From: Clostridium tagluense
GTDB lineage: Bacteria; Bacillota; Clostridia; Clostridiales; Clostridiaceae
Assembly: GCF_003865095.1 (NCBI RefSeq)
Contig: NZ_BHYK01000027.1
Location: forward strand, 1 to 54,704
Reading direction: 5' to 3'
Length of the DNA: 54,704 bases
In this document: in pieces, positions 18,056 to 25,950 of the stretch
How the letters are laid out: each line of letters opens with the position of its first letter
Position numbering within the stretch: position 1 is the stretch's first letter
The notes under the pieces: generated by a model
What the model was told of the DNA's origin: nothing
The model's input: only the letters and a program-made list of their open reading frames with translations
Database searches by the model: none
Position numbers and translations under genes: made by a program

Positions 18056-18307
18056 ATGAGAGTTAGAGCACCTGTAAGTTTAACAGCCTTATTAATAATA
18101 GTAACTATACTTCTAGTATTATTTTTGGAAGATTTCATTAGAAAAAATTATGATAATCGGAAAGGTTTTAACATTAAGATTGACAAAAACTATGAGAAAA
18201 TAGACGAGATGGCTTATGCAGCATTGGAAGAATTGAAAAAGCAGGGAAAAAAATGTGAAATTACTATTCAAGAACCCCATTCATTTATGTGTGGGAGTTT
18301 CAGCTGA
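18056..18307 (+). pseudogene. Membrane-anchored protein, 3' end replaced by an IS-like hairpin
   Basis: ATG 18056 is placed by GGAG 9 bases upstream. The product begins with a short basic tip, a single membrane helix (LTALLIIVTILLVLFLEDF) and a soluble region DKNYEKIDEMAYAALEELKK. The frame then runs into the hairpin at 18270-18302 and stops at 18305. The last residues (HSFMCGSFS) come from the hairpin, not the original gene, so it is probably truncated. The family is unknown. Confidence 0.45.
18270..18302 (+). mobile_element. IS200/IS605-like right-end hairpin scar, second copy
   Basis: AAGAACCCC, a 20-nt hairpin with a TTTA loop, then AGTTTCA. Compared with 135-167 the flanks and loop are the same, while stem bases differ but mostly keep pairing (C-A at the inner stem versus C-C, paired with T-G versus G-G). 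Structure-preserving substitutions suggest a real RNA or DNA hairpin family. It interrupts the preceding small membrane gene. Confidence 0.45.
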
Positions 18308-18393
18308 TGGCTATAAAGCAGGAGAGTTGATTTTTTAGAGTCTCTTGTCGATGTTAAAAATGTAGCTTAAAATATTTAAAAAACAAACGAGGA

Positions 18394-18430
18394 AAAGATA
18401 TACCCCCTTATTTTAAGGGGGTATATCTTT
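18394..18430. terminator. Perfect 16-bp hairpin
   Basis: AAAGATATACCCCCTT (18394-18409) pairs perfectly with AAGGGGGTATATCTTT (18415-18430). This is a very strong stem with a 5-base loop; AAA/TTT ends make it a plausible bidirectional terminator. Confidence 0.75.
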
Positions 18431-18439
18431 GCGCAAAAT

Positions 18440-18863
18440 CAGTAATTTCACCTACCGGTATCACCTTTCTATCACAACACATGTTGAGTGCGTGGCAGGG
18501 ATTTAAGGTGAAAGAGGCCAGGGCGATTATCATCGTCGGAGGATTCTTCTATGTGGGACCCGGAACCTAGCAATTCAATTTTAGCATCTTCTTAAAAGAC
18601 ATTTTCTCTTGTGGGCCTGCGATATTATCTCGCGAGCTGTGTTATTACCGCGTCTTCTTAAAAAGTTCGGAGAGTGAAATATTAGTATTATTGGTCTTTT
18701 GGGACTAGCACTGGGATTGGGGCTAATAATTCTTAGCATTCATATCTCACCTCCAGTAGATATTATTGCTGTATCACCTGTCCTAGACATGGCATTCAGC
18801 AATTCAGAAATACATGAAGTAGAAAAACAAAGAAAGCAACAATGCAGATTATCAATATTATAA
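18440..18863 (+). pseudogene. Decayed membrane-protein gene, unidentified
   Basis: One frame reads VISPTGITFLSQHMLSAWQG and FKVKEARAIIIVGGFFYVGP before a stop. After a gap, a further frame reads ISIIGLLGLALGLGLIILSI and SPPVDIIAVSPVLDMAFSNS, then a charged tail and a stop at 18861. Both stretches look like membrane protein and are separated by about 100 bases without an open frame. Composition is less AT-rich than the flanks. I do not recognise the family. Confidence 0.4.
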
Positions 18864-18923
18864 AGTCATCATAAAGCTCTGTAAAAAATGCCTCAATAAA
18901 TTCAACGCAGGTATACTTTGAAG

Positions 18924-19862
18924 TTATTCCAAAATTCTATTCATCATAAATTCATTAGCTACCTTTACAGCCCCATCTGCATTAGATGAATAACCATCGG
19001 CTCCAACGGATTTCCATAAACTTCTATATGTATTGAATAGTCTGCCACCCACTATTATTTTAACATTGTTCAATTCTTTCAAACTCCTTATAGATGTAAT
19101 TAGAAACTTCACCGAAGCAAGATAGTAAGGCATTGTACAAGAAATTGCTACAATATCAGATTTACGATCTTTTATTGCTTTTATCACACTCTGTGTTGGA
19201 ACGTCAGATCCAAGGAAATAGGTATCCCATCCATCAATTTCAAAAAGATCTGTAACCATACGAATGCCAATATTATGTGAATCGCCAGAAGTACTTAAAG
19301 ATATAAGAGAATGCCCATTTTTTTCAGAAGTATGGAAATAAGGAAAAAGTTGTGACATTATCAATTGTGTAGAATTTGAAAAATAATGTTCTTGATAAAT
19401 ATCTATAATATTCATATCCCACTGCTGCCCGATTTCTATAAGAGACCTTTCTAACACATCAGAATATAGTCTCTTTATACCAATCATGTCACTAGCAACT
19501 GCATTTAAAATCATCTCACTAGCTATTTGCAAATTACCGCTAATTAAAGCATTAAAATATGAACTCTTTAATGCAAGTATTGCAGGGTCTATGAAAGACT
19601 TAGATAATTGTATTGAATCTCTCAGTGTAAAATCTTCATCACAACTGTGTATTTCTGATCTTCCAAGTAGGTAATCCAAAGAAACGTTAAAAAAGTCCGC
19701 TATTTTTAGCAGTGTTTCTTCATTAGGGAAGCGCTTACCCTGCTCATAATTGGCTATAGTTGATTGAGCCAAGCCAAGCATTTCTGCTAAATCCTTCTGG
19801 TGCAAATTGTTTTCTACGCGAAGATTTTTTAGTCTATTATAAAATCTACTAATGGTAATCAC
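18924..19862 (-). CDS. XRE-family regulator with CarH-like cobalamin-binding domain
   Basis: 312 residues. Residues 8-66 form an XRE helix-turn-helix (DLAEMLGLAQSTIANYEQGK). Residues about 85-170 form a helical cap with W148-x9-E158-H159, the exact Wx9EH pattern that binds the upper face of adenosylcobalamin in the light sensor CarH. Residues about 185-310 form a Rossmann B12-binding domain with DSHNIG (D194-x-H196-x2-G199), whose His replaces the lower base, and a VGGRLF segment near the end. In CarH and LitR the DNA-binding part is MerR-type; here it is XRE-type. The protein should be a B12- and possibly light-responsive repressor. It starts at GTG 19862 beside AGAGGTGA and is divergent from the GGDEF-EAL remnant. 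Confidence 0.87.
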   Translation of the reverse strand: MITISRFYNRLKNLRVENNLHQKDLAEMLGLAQSTIANYEQGKRFPNEETLLKIADFFNVSLDYLLGRSEIHSCDEDFTLRDSIQLSKSFIDPAILALKSSYFNALISGNLQIASEMILNAVASDMIGIKRLYSDVLERSLIEIGQQWDMNIIDIYQEHYFSNSTQLIMSQLFPYFHTSEKNGHSLISLSTSGDSHNIGIRMVTDLFEIDGWDTYFLGSDVPTQSVIKAIKDRKSDIVAISCTMPYYLASVKFLITSIRSLKELNNVKIIVGGRLFNTYRSLWKSVGADGYSSNADGAVKVANEFMMNRILE

Positions 19863-20132
19863 TCACCTCTCAATTATACATTGACACAAAATAGTCTAAA
19901 ATTCAACAGATTTTTGCTTTAATAAAGTACTTTAATAATGTAACTTTAGGCAAATTATGTTGCAAAATGACAAATTGACAAATTGAGTAGTACAATACAT
20001 TCACAACACAAAATGAAATAAAAACGTCTACAGAATTTTACTCTTAGTGGTATTATAGCAATTGATACTTCGATTTATGATAACTTTATTAAAATGTGAA
20101 ATGAGGTAATAAATGTAAATGGGAGGAGGTCT
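19863..20132. promoter_or_regulatory. Divergent promoter region of the XRE-B12 regulator
   Basis: On the minus strand a TATAAT lies at about 19874-19879, just upstream of the regulator. On the plus strand the tandem TGACAAATTGACAAATTGAG near 19968-19987 contains a TTGACA. Direct repeats at this spot make it a candidate operator for autoregulation. The binding site itself is inference. Confidence 0.4.
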
Positions 20133-20398
20133 ATGTATACACAAAACAGTAATTTAATGGACAATATAGTATGCGATAAAGCTTATATTGATTTGACAAC
20201 GGGGTTAAGAAATAAAAACTATATAGCTTATATGCTCCCAGAAGTAATGCGGCATAAGGGGTTGAACAAGAGCATCAGATAAGAACACTAAAAGAATATG
20301 GGTGTGATATAATTCAAGGATTTTATTATAGCAAACCACTTTCTACTAAGAATTTCGAAGAATATATTATGAAAAAAGAGGGGGAAGCATTAGTATGA
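20133..20398 (+). pseudogene. GGDEF-EAL gene collapsed by internal deletion
   Basis: A perfect ribosome site (GGGAGGAGG) precedes ATG 20133. The first 49 codons include DLTTGLRNKNY, the start of a GGDEF diguanylate cyclase domain, then a stop at 20280. In another frame, from about 20260, [20 protein letters not shown] matches the end of an EAL phosphodiesterase domain and closes with TGA at 20396-20398. Several hundred codons between them are gone. The final TGA overlaps the ATG of the chemotaxis receptor (GTATGA), so the original gene was translationally coupled to it. Confidence 0.8.
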
Positions 20399-22113
20399 AA
20401 TTTTTTATAAACTTAAAGGTAAAAACAAAGCTTATATCAGTATTTTCAGTGGTTTGTATTTTTATGATTTTAATAGGAGTACAAGGTATAATAAGTTCAT
20501 CAAAGATAAATGAGGGTTCTAAGTCTATATATAGTAATGGTTTGATACCTATTAAGGATTTGGAAGAAATTAAAGGAAATATCAATGAAATGAGAGGTAA
20601 TATGCTTACAATTATTTTTGAAAGAGATAGAACGAAATTAGATGATCAAATAAAGAATATGAACAATTTAACCAATGAAGATATAAAAATTCAAAAAGAA
20701 TATGAAAGTATACCTTCAGCATCAATAGAAGAGGATAAAACTTATAATGAGTTTAAGAATGAATTAGTAAAATATAGAGAAGGAAAGGTTAAGATAATAG
20801 AACTTGCAAAATCTAATAGCTATGGGGAAGCAGTTAAGCTTTTTAATTCTGAAATGGCTAAAACAAGAATTACTATGTTTGAAAAATTAGGAAAATGTAT
20901 CGAAATAAATCAGAAATCAGCTACACAAGCAAATTCAGATAATATAGCTCATTTTAATAAGGTTAGATACACAATATTAATTTATACAGTAATAGCATTT
21001 TTTATTATAATTTTTATGGCATATATATTAAGTAAAAATATAATGGTTCCATTAAATAGGATAAAAGAATTAGCGAATAGGTTATCTTCCTACGATTTCT
21101 CAGCTCCAATTAATATTACAGGGAAAGACGAATTTGGACAAACAGCTGTGGCTTTAAATATCGCACAAGAAAATGTAAATAGTTTAGTAAAGGTAATTAT
21201 GGAAAATGCACAAGAGATAAGTGCATCTTCTGAAGAACTTTCAGCCACAGTTCAAGAATTATCTTCCAAAGTTATAATTATAGATGAAGCAGTAGTTTCT
21301 ATCGCTGCGGGTATGCAAGAGTCAAGTGCTGCCTCAGAGGAAATAAGTGCATCTGTTGAAGAAGTAGATTCAAGCATTAACGTATTATCTTCAAAGGCTA
21401 TGGAAGGAAGTAACAATTCATATCAATTTAAAGAAAGAGCTACTGAGGTAAAAAGTAATAGTCAAAAGGCTATTAACGTAACTCAAAAACTATATAATGA
21501 AAAACAAAAGAACATGGAGAAAGCCATTGAAGATGGAAAAGTAGTAGATAGCATAAAAGTTATGGCAGATACTATCGGAAGTATAGCAACGCAAACAAAT
21601 CTACTTGCTTTAAATGCAGCAATAGAAGCAGCAAGAGCTGGGGAACAAGGGAGAGGATTTGCAGTGGTTGCTGATGAGGTAAGAAAACTTGCAGAGCAGT
21701 CAGCACAAGCAGTAATAAAAATTCAAGAGACTATTGTGAAGGTACAAGGAGCATTCAAAAGCAGTATTGATACAGGTAGTGATATATTAGAATTTATAAA
21801 TACACATGTTCAAGAACAATTTAATGCATACGCAGAGACGGGAAATCAGTATTATAATGATTCAGATTTTGTAAGTAAAATGTCTGAAGAAATAGCAGCT
21901 ATGTCTGAAGAAATTACAGCAACAGTTGGACAAGTAAGTCATGCAGTTCAAAATATGGCTGAGTCTTCACAAAGCTCAAGTGGAGAAGCACTTACAATAA
22001 AAGAAAGTATGAATGAAGCGTCGCAGGCTATAGAGCAAGTGGCATTAACAGCACAAAGCCAAGCAGAACTTGCTCAAAAATTAAATGAAATAGTTCAACA
22101 GTTTAAGATTTAA
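20395..22113 (+). CDS. Methyl-accepting chemotaxis protein
   Basis: 572 residues. The first membrane helix is [20 protein letters not shown], followed by an extracytoplasmic four-helix-bundle sensor (about residues 35-190), a second membrane helix ([20 protein letters not shown]), a HAMP region (about 210-265) and a long signalling coiled coil. The conserved hairpin tip reads [20 protein letters not shown] then [19 protein letters not shown]. It senses an unknown ligand and signals to CheA/CheW. Its start overlaps the stop of the collapsed GGDEF-EAL gene. A T-tailed terminator follows. Confidence 0.93.
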   Translation: MKFFINLKVKTKLISVFSVVCIFMILIGVQGIISSSKINEGSKSIYSNGLIPIKDLEEIKGNINEMRGNMLTIIFERDRTKLDDQIKNMNNLTNEDIKIQKEYESIPSASIEEDKTYNEFKNELVKYREGKVKIIELAKSNSYGEAVKLFNSEMAKTRITMFEKLGKCIEINQKSATQANSDNIAHFNKVRYTILIYTVIAFFIIIFMAYILSKNIMVPLNRIKELANRLSSYDFSAPINITGKDEFGQTAVALNIAQENVNSLVKVIMENAQEISASSEELSATVQELSSKVIIIDEAVVSIAAGMQESSAASEEISASVEEVDSSINVLSSKAMEGSNNSYQFKERATEVKSNSQKAINVTQKLYNEKQKNMEKAIEDGKVVDSIKVMADTIGSIATQTNLLALNAAIEAARAGEQGRGFAVVADEVRKLAEQSAQAVIKIQETIVKVQGAFKSSIDTGSDILEFINTHVQEQFNAYAETGNQYYNDSDFVSKMSEEIAAMSEEITATVGQVSHAVQNMAESSQSSSGEALTIKESMNEASQAIEQVALTAQSQAELAQKLNEIVQQFKI

Positions 22114-22116
22114 TGG

Positions 22117-22147
22117 GAAAGCATACTATAAAAGTATGCTTTTTTTA
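22117..22147 (+). terminator. Intrinsic terminator
   Basis: AAAGCATAC pairs with GTATGCTTT around TATAAAA, then a T-run. Confidence 0.9.
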
Positions 22148-22161
22148 ACATAGAAAGAGAT

Positions 22162-22290
22162 AAAACAGTTTCTGCTTTTGTTTTAGGACGTGGCATTGAG
22201 AAAGTGGAGAATTACCTTATTGAAACTTGTAAATTTGTAGGTTCAAGTGTATTTGAGGATTTGCTAATACCTGTTATAAATAGAGAATAA
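22162..22290 (+). pseudogene. C-terminal gene relic, unidentified
   Basis: An open frame without a start reads KTVSAFVLGRGIEKVENYLI and continues through CKFVGSSVFEDLLIPVINRE to a TAA at 22288. It looks like a genuine protein C-terminus left after a deletion. The family is not recognised. Confidence 0.4.
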
Positions 22291-22310
22291 ACCAGTAGGG
22301 GCTTAAGTTA

Positions 22311-22694
22311 ATGCCATATATGATGGATCCATTATATGATAAAAAATCTAACTTTGTTGGGTGGTTAATAGAGCATAGTAATGTATTTAATAATCATTTA
22401 AAATGGGTAGCATATATAAATAGCAATTATGTTTGGGCAAAAAAAACTAGAATATGGATTGGTGGATTAAGAGGTACTAATCTTTTAGATAGAAATGGGG
22501 GGATTGTGGCTTGGAGTATTAGCGGACCTGTGGTGGGCGGTCTAGAAATCATAAAGGCACCACTTGATATTGGGCCCCCATTTCTGTCAGTTGTACCAAT
22601 TATTCATGAGGTTCCATTTAATCCTGGGTATGCCTCTGAGCCTGTAGGTGAATGGTCGAAACTAACCTTCGCTCAATGGCTTAAGCAAAGGTAG
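22311..22694 (+). CDS. Hypothetical protein, possibly 4-fold beta-flower type
   Basis: 127 residues with repeated short beta elements of the form YDKKSNFVGW, LKWVAYI, RIWIGGL and LDRNGGIVAWS. These resemble the four-fold repeats of beta-flower proteins; the assignment is tentative. The second half is Pro-rich with hydrophobic stretches (PPFLSVVPIIHEVP). No signal peptide is evident and the ribosome site (AGGGGC, then 11 bases) is weak. It is followed by the small gene at 22800. Confidence 0.5.
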   Translation: MPYMMDPLYDKKSNFVGWLIEHSNVFNNHLKWVAYINSNYVWAKKTRIWIGGLRGTNLLDRNGGIVAWSISGPVVGGLEIIKAPLDIGPPFLSVVPIIHEVPFNPGYASEPVGEWSKLTFAQWLKQR

Positions 22695-22748
22695 GTGTTT
22701 AAATTATGCTTGAAATAGAAAAAGATTTAATTAGAATTCAGATTTTAT

Positions 22749-22777
22749 TTGACATCTTTTTATACAGAGAGTGTATA
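22749..22777 (+). promoter_or_regulatory. Sigma-A promoter of the small gene at 22800
   Basis: TTGACA and TGTATA are 17 bases apart. The hexamer's TTG could be mistaken for a start codon of the downstream frame, but the promoter placement argues for the internal TTG at 22800. Confidence 0.65.
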
Positions 22778-22799
22778 TATACAAGAGGATGTGATTATA

Positions 22800-23003
22800 T
22801 TGAAAACAGTTAATATAATTTTTGTTAGTGGAAAAGATGTTACATTTTTGCTTGATAATAATGAAAGCAGAAAGTTAATTTCTTGGTTGAATGATAGTGA
22901 AAATTCAAATAAAGTCTATGTGTTAAAACAAAAAAGCGATAATATTGAGAAATTTATAACATATACAATTTATAAAAGCAATATAGAATATGCAGTATAT
23001 TAA
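22800..23003 (+). CDS. Small protein of unknown function
   Basis: 67 residues from TTG 22800, 11 bases after AAGAGG: KTVNIIFVSGKDVTFLLDNN, then a helix RKLISWLNDSENSNK and a beta-rich end. The upstream in-frame TTG at 22749 belongs to the promoter -35 box. Proteins of this size and layout, a short beta sheet with one helix, occur in clostridia as DUF-type proteins; no family is assigned. Confidence 0.55.
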   Translation: MKTVNIIFVSGKDVTFLLDNNESRKLISWLNDSENSNKVYVLKQKSDNIEKFITYTIYKSNIEYAVY

Positions 23004-23058
23004 ATTTGAAATTCATTAAAATACTTTCAATTTGTATACCATTATCTACTTAAACTAA

Positions 23059-23099
23059 AAAAAGTTGTAAGCCTTAAAATTAAAAGCTTACAACTTTTT
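23059..23099 (-). terminator. Hairpin terminator of oleate hydratase 1 (repeat copy 1)
   Basis: AAAAAGTTGTAAGC pairs perfectly with GCTTACAACTTTTT. The same 40-odd-base element, with two compensating or neutral changes, is found at 42562-42605. It can act in both directions. Confidence 0.85.
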
Positions 23100-23111
23100 T
23101 TATTATTTGAA

Positions 23112-24767
23112 TTATTTTAGTAAAGATTTTATTCCAGCTAATGATTGACCTAGGTTATCATCCTTCATCATTTTAAGGGCAGAATTAATTAATACACGAA
23201 CATCATGCTGTCCTTTATAAATAGGGGTAACTTTTTTATTTAAATTTAGCAATTTATAAACAGCAGTTTGTGCACCTCTTACAGAATAATCCATAGTAAA
23301 TACTATGTCATCTGCTATTTCACAGAACTGGCCAAGTAATGCTAAATTAGTTGAACCTTCTGGAATAATTTCTGGTCTATCTCCCTTTGCTCTAGTTAAA
23401 AATTGTGCTGTTGTAAAAGGTAATATACATGGTATACAAATAGATGTTTTAATAATCTTTTTCATATCCTCTTTGAAGTTTAGGTGATATAATAGCTCAG
23501 TTAATATTTCCTCACCTGTACAATCAACCATTCTCTTCTTTATAAAATCACCTTTTTCATAAGGGGACAAACAATACCCCCATAAAACTTCTACATTTTC
23601 AGGTTGATTAATAAAATGTGGTTGATTGTGTAGAACTATTGTCATAAACCACCCAGATTCTTTAAATGTCATCATACAACCAGTTCCTGGCTCGTTGCTT
23701 GAATATTCTACTATTTTCCTTGCCATAGTTGGGTCTTTAAGAGTAACTGTGAAAGACTCCCACAGTGATTCTTCAACGCGTTCATCGAAAACTCGAGGAT
23801 TACCAAATTCAGGACGACCGCTTGCGATTTTCTCCCAAAGGGCCCATGTTCCGCCTACATGTTTATCATTAATCTTTGGCACTGTAGTCATTGAGCCAAG
23901 GCTGGTACCAGCTGTTATTGAACCTATAGTAACAAAGGCAAGGTCTCCCTGGGCAAGCTCTATTCTAGTTTCTTTTCCGTTTTTAACACATTTAAATGCT
24001 GTAACTGTGGTTTCATTATCTGATGGCTTAAATTCTAAATCAGTTACTCTGCAACTAAGTTCAAAATTAACACCTTGTGATTCTAACCATTTAGTCATAG
24101 GTAATAACATTGAATCATATTGATTGTATGGTGTACGACGTACTCCAGACATATCATTTAGATGTGGTAGTTCATGGATAAATCTATGAAGATATCTTTT
24201 GAACTCTACAGCGCTATGCCAAGGCTCAAATGCAAAGGTTGTAGTCCACATGAACCAAAAATTTGTTTTGAAAAATGATTCTGGGAAACATTCTTTAATA
24301 GTTTTTGATCCTAAACAATCTTCAGGTTTAATCATTATATCTGATAAAGCCATTCTATCAGCACGTTCAAATCCTAAACATGATGCATCCAGTATGTTAG
24401 CTTCATTATCTATTAATCTAGCTTTTGCAAAAGTATGCATCTTTTTATTAAAAGCATTAAATTCATCAAGTATTGAAACTTTAGGATCAGTTAATGACGG
24501 AATACTTTCCATTACTCCAAAAGTACAAGCATACACTTCCTCATCAAACATCCTCCCACCACGCATTAAATACCCGTGTTCAGGATCACCATTTCCATCC
24601 ATGCTACCACCTGTTATGTTTAGTTCTTCATAAATATGAATATTTTTTCCTGGAACATGACCATCCCTAATTAGAAATACTGCAGTGGAAAGTGATGCAA
24701 GTCCAGCACCAACAATGTAAGCATTTGTTTTTTCTATATCAATAGTTTGATTAAAATTAAATCTCAT
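23112..24767 (-). CDS. Oleate hydratase (myosin-cross-reactive antigen family), paralogue 1
   Basis: About 551 residues. It is a FAD-dependent enzyme that adds water to the cis-9 double bond of oleic and linoleic acid to give 10-hydroxy fatty acids, a detoxification or membrane-protection reaction. The N-terminal FAD fold is AYIVGAGLASLSTAVFLIRD; HIYEELNITGGSMDGNGD carries the conserved Glu and GG-S-MDG signature of the family; and RRTPYNQYDSMLLPM is also diagnostic. The start at 24767 is preferred because GGAGG lies 8 bases before it, while the first ATG overlaps that ribosome site. A second copy lies at 29322-30980 with clearly similar sequence and upstream DNA. Confidence 0.94.
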   Translation of the reverse strand: MRFNFNQTIDIEKTNAYIVGAGLASLSTAVFLIRDGHVPGKNIHIYEELNITGGSMDGNGDPEHGYLMRGGRMFDEEVYACTFGVMESIPSLTDPKVSILDEFNAFNKKMHTFAKARLIDNEANILDASCLGFERADRMALSDIMIKPEDCLGSKTIKECFPESFFKTNFWFMWTTTFAFEPWHSAVEFKRYLHRFIHELPHLNDMSGVRRTPYNQYDSMLLPMTKWLESQGVNFELSCRVTDLEFKPSDNETTVTAFKCVKNGKETRIELAQGDLAFVTIGSITAGTSLGSMTTVPKINDKHVGGTWALWEKIASGRPEFGNPRVFDERVEESLWESFTVTLKDPTMARKIVEYSSNEPGTGCMMTFKESGWFMTIVLHNQPHFINQPENVEVLWGYCLSPYEKGDFIKKRMVDCTGEEILTELLYHLNFKEDMKKIIKTSICIPCILPFTTAQFLTRAKGDRPEIIPEGSTNLALLGQFCEIADDIVFTMDYSVRGAQTAVYKLLNLNKKVTPIYKGQHDVRVLINSALKMMKDDNLGQSLAGIKSLLK

Positions 24768-24935
24768 TTTAGAAACCTCCATCCGAAAAATTATGCCATA
24801 AGCTATAAGCCTAGGTGAATTTTGTATTTACCAAGTTAAACACTTGCTATAAGCACAATATAATCCCAAATAAAAGGATTGTATATAGTCAAATTTGCAA
24901 AACTGTCTGAAAAACATACATAAAGGAATGATTGT
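24768..24935 (-). promoter_or_regulatory. Upstream region shared with oleate hydratase 2
   Basis: This region aligns base by base with 30981-31165. Shared blocks are TATGCCATAAG, AGCCTAGGT, TATTTACCAAGTTAA, CACTTGC, CTATA.G, AACTGTCT and AAAAACATACATA. Conservation of non-coding DNA between paralogues suggests common regulatory sites. No operator class is recognised. Confidence 0.5.
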
Positions 24936-25076
24936 TTATATGAATGTAGCCAATTTGCTACTGCACTAATGCGCAATACTTGGTGAAATTTGTAGTAAAA
25001 TGGTATATTTAGCACAATTATACACTAAAATATGGTAAGGTGATGTGGGGCAGAGTGATATTAGGATGGTTGATAA

Positions 25077-25613
25077 ATGAAAAAGAATATATTTAAATCG
25101 TTAATAGTGTTTTTAATTTTTGCTATGAGTATGAGTGTTTTTCCAACTGTTGTTTATGCAGCTGGAAATTTGTTTGAGGTTGATGGAAATGAGGACAGTA
25201 TTTACACCTGTATTTATAAGATGAAGTTTGATGGTTCAGAAAAAATAAATATTATTGATGATAATGCGTGGTATATAAATATCATAAATGATGATTTTTA
25301 TTATGCTTCAGATAAAAATGAAGGCCATTTATATATGTTGGATAACAAAACAGGTACTACTTGTGAAATATTTGATCACAATGTTTGATATATAGATAAT
25401 GATAAACAGCATATTTATTTTATTGATAACAATAAGAATTGTGCTTTGTATAAAGTTAATATAGAAAATTTTGAAATAAAAGTATTAGAGGATTGTTTTG
25501 CCAGCAATATACATTCAATTGATGATTTTATCTACTATTTAAGCTTTAAAAAAGATGAAGATATTTTATGTAGGATAAATAAGGATGGAACTGATAGACA
25601 AGTAATTGTATAA
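25077..25613 (+). pseudogene. Secreted DUF5050-like protein interrupted by one TGA
   Basis: A signal peptide (SLIVFLIFAMSMSVFPTVVYA) is followed by repeats of the form IYKMKFDGSEKINIIDDNAW and FYYASDKNEGHLYMLDNKTG, as in DUF5050 propeller-like proteins. The frame is open from 25077 to 25613 except for TGA at 25386-25388, in a position (NV-stop-YIDND) where Trp would fit. The sequence after the stop is clearly the same protein, ending GTDRQVIV. It is therefore either a recent nonsense mutation or an error in the sequence. Confidence 0.65.
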
Positions 25614-25632
25614 TAAATTAGTAATTCGATAT

Positions 25633-25660
25633 AACCTCCTTGTTTTGAGGTTATTTACTT
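25633..25660 (+). terminator. Hairpin terminator after the DUF5050-like gene
   Basis: AACCTC pairs with GAGGTT over a short loop, followed by ATTTACTTT; it is weak. Confidence 0.5.
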
Positions 25661-25714
25661 TATGTAGTATAAGCTGATCATCTGCTAGTACTGGTGAAGT
25701 AGCTTAGTAAAAGG

Positions 25715-25749
25715 GAGTCAGTAGATTTATTTGCTGGCTCTATTTTTTA
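25715..25749 (+). terminator. Hairpin with T-tail
   Basis: GAGTCAG pairs with CTGGCTC (one wobble), then TATTTTTT. It is the second of three hairpins between 25614 and 25950, a gap that otherwise has no gene. Confidence 0.6.
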
Positions 25750-25812
25750 TTGTAAAGAGTGGTTAACTCCATTGCATAAAGTGGAAACGTAATTGACAAT
25801 TTATTTTTGCTG

Positions 25813-25848
25813 AAAACCATACACTTTGAGTAAGGTGTATGGTTTTTA
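25813..25848. terminator. Perfect 12-bp hairpin, bidirectional
   Basis: AAAACCATACAC pairs perfectly with GTGTATGGTTTT, then a T. It is the third hairpin of the cluster upstream of the acetoacetate-decarboxylase-family gene. Confidence 0.75.
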
Positions 25849-25950
25849 GACAAATTAGTGAAAATGATTGTTTAACACATTTTTTATTAGAGTTATATTG
25901 TAAATATAGAATTCTTGTAAAAGAATATAAAATATAGGGAGGTATCATTA

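Noticed and set aside
23626-24123. Plus-strand frame of 165 codons inside oleate hydratase 1
   Set aside because: A shadow of a well-supported minus-strand enzyme. A similar frame exists opposite the paralogue at 30040, as expected from the shared coding sequence.
25386-25388. TGA recoded as Trp or selenocysteine
   Set aside because: TGA is used as a normal stop for other genes here (for example around 20396), and there is no selenocysteine-insertion hairpin directly after it; a nonsense mutation is simpler.
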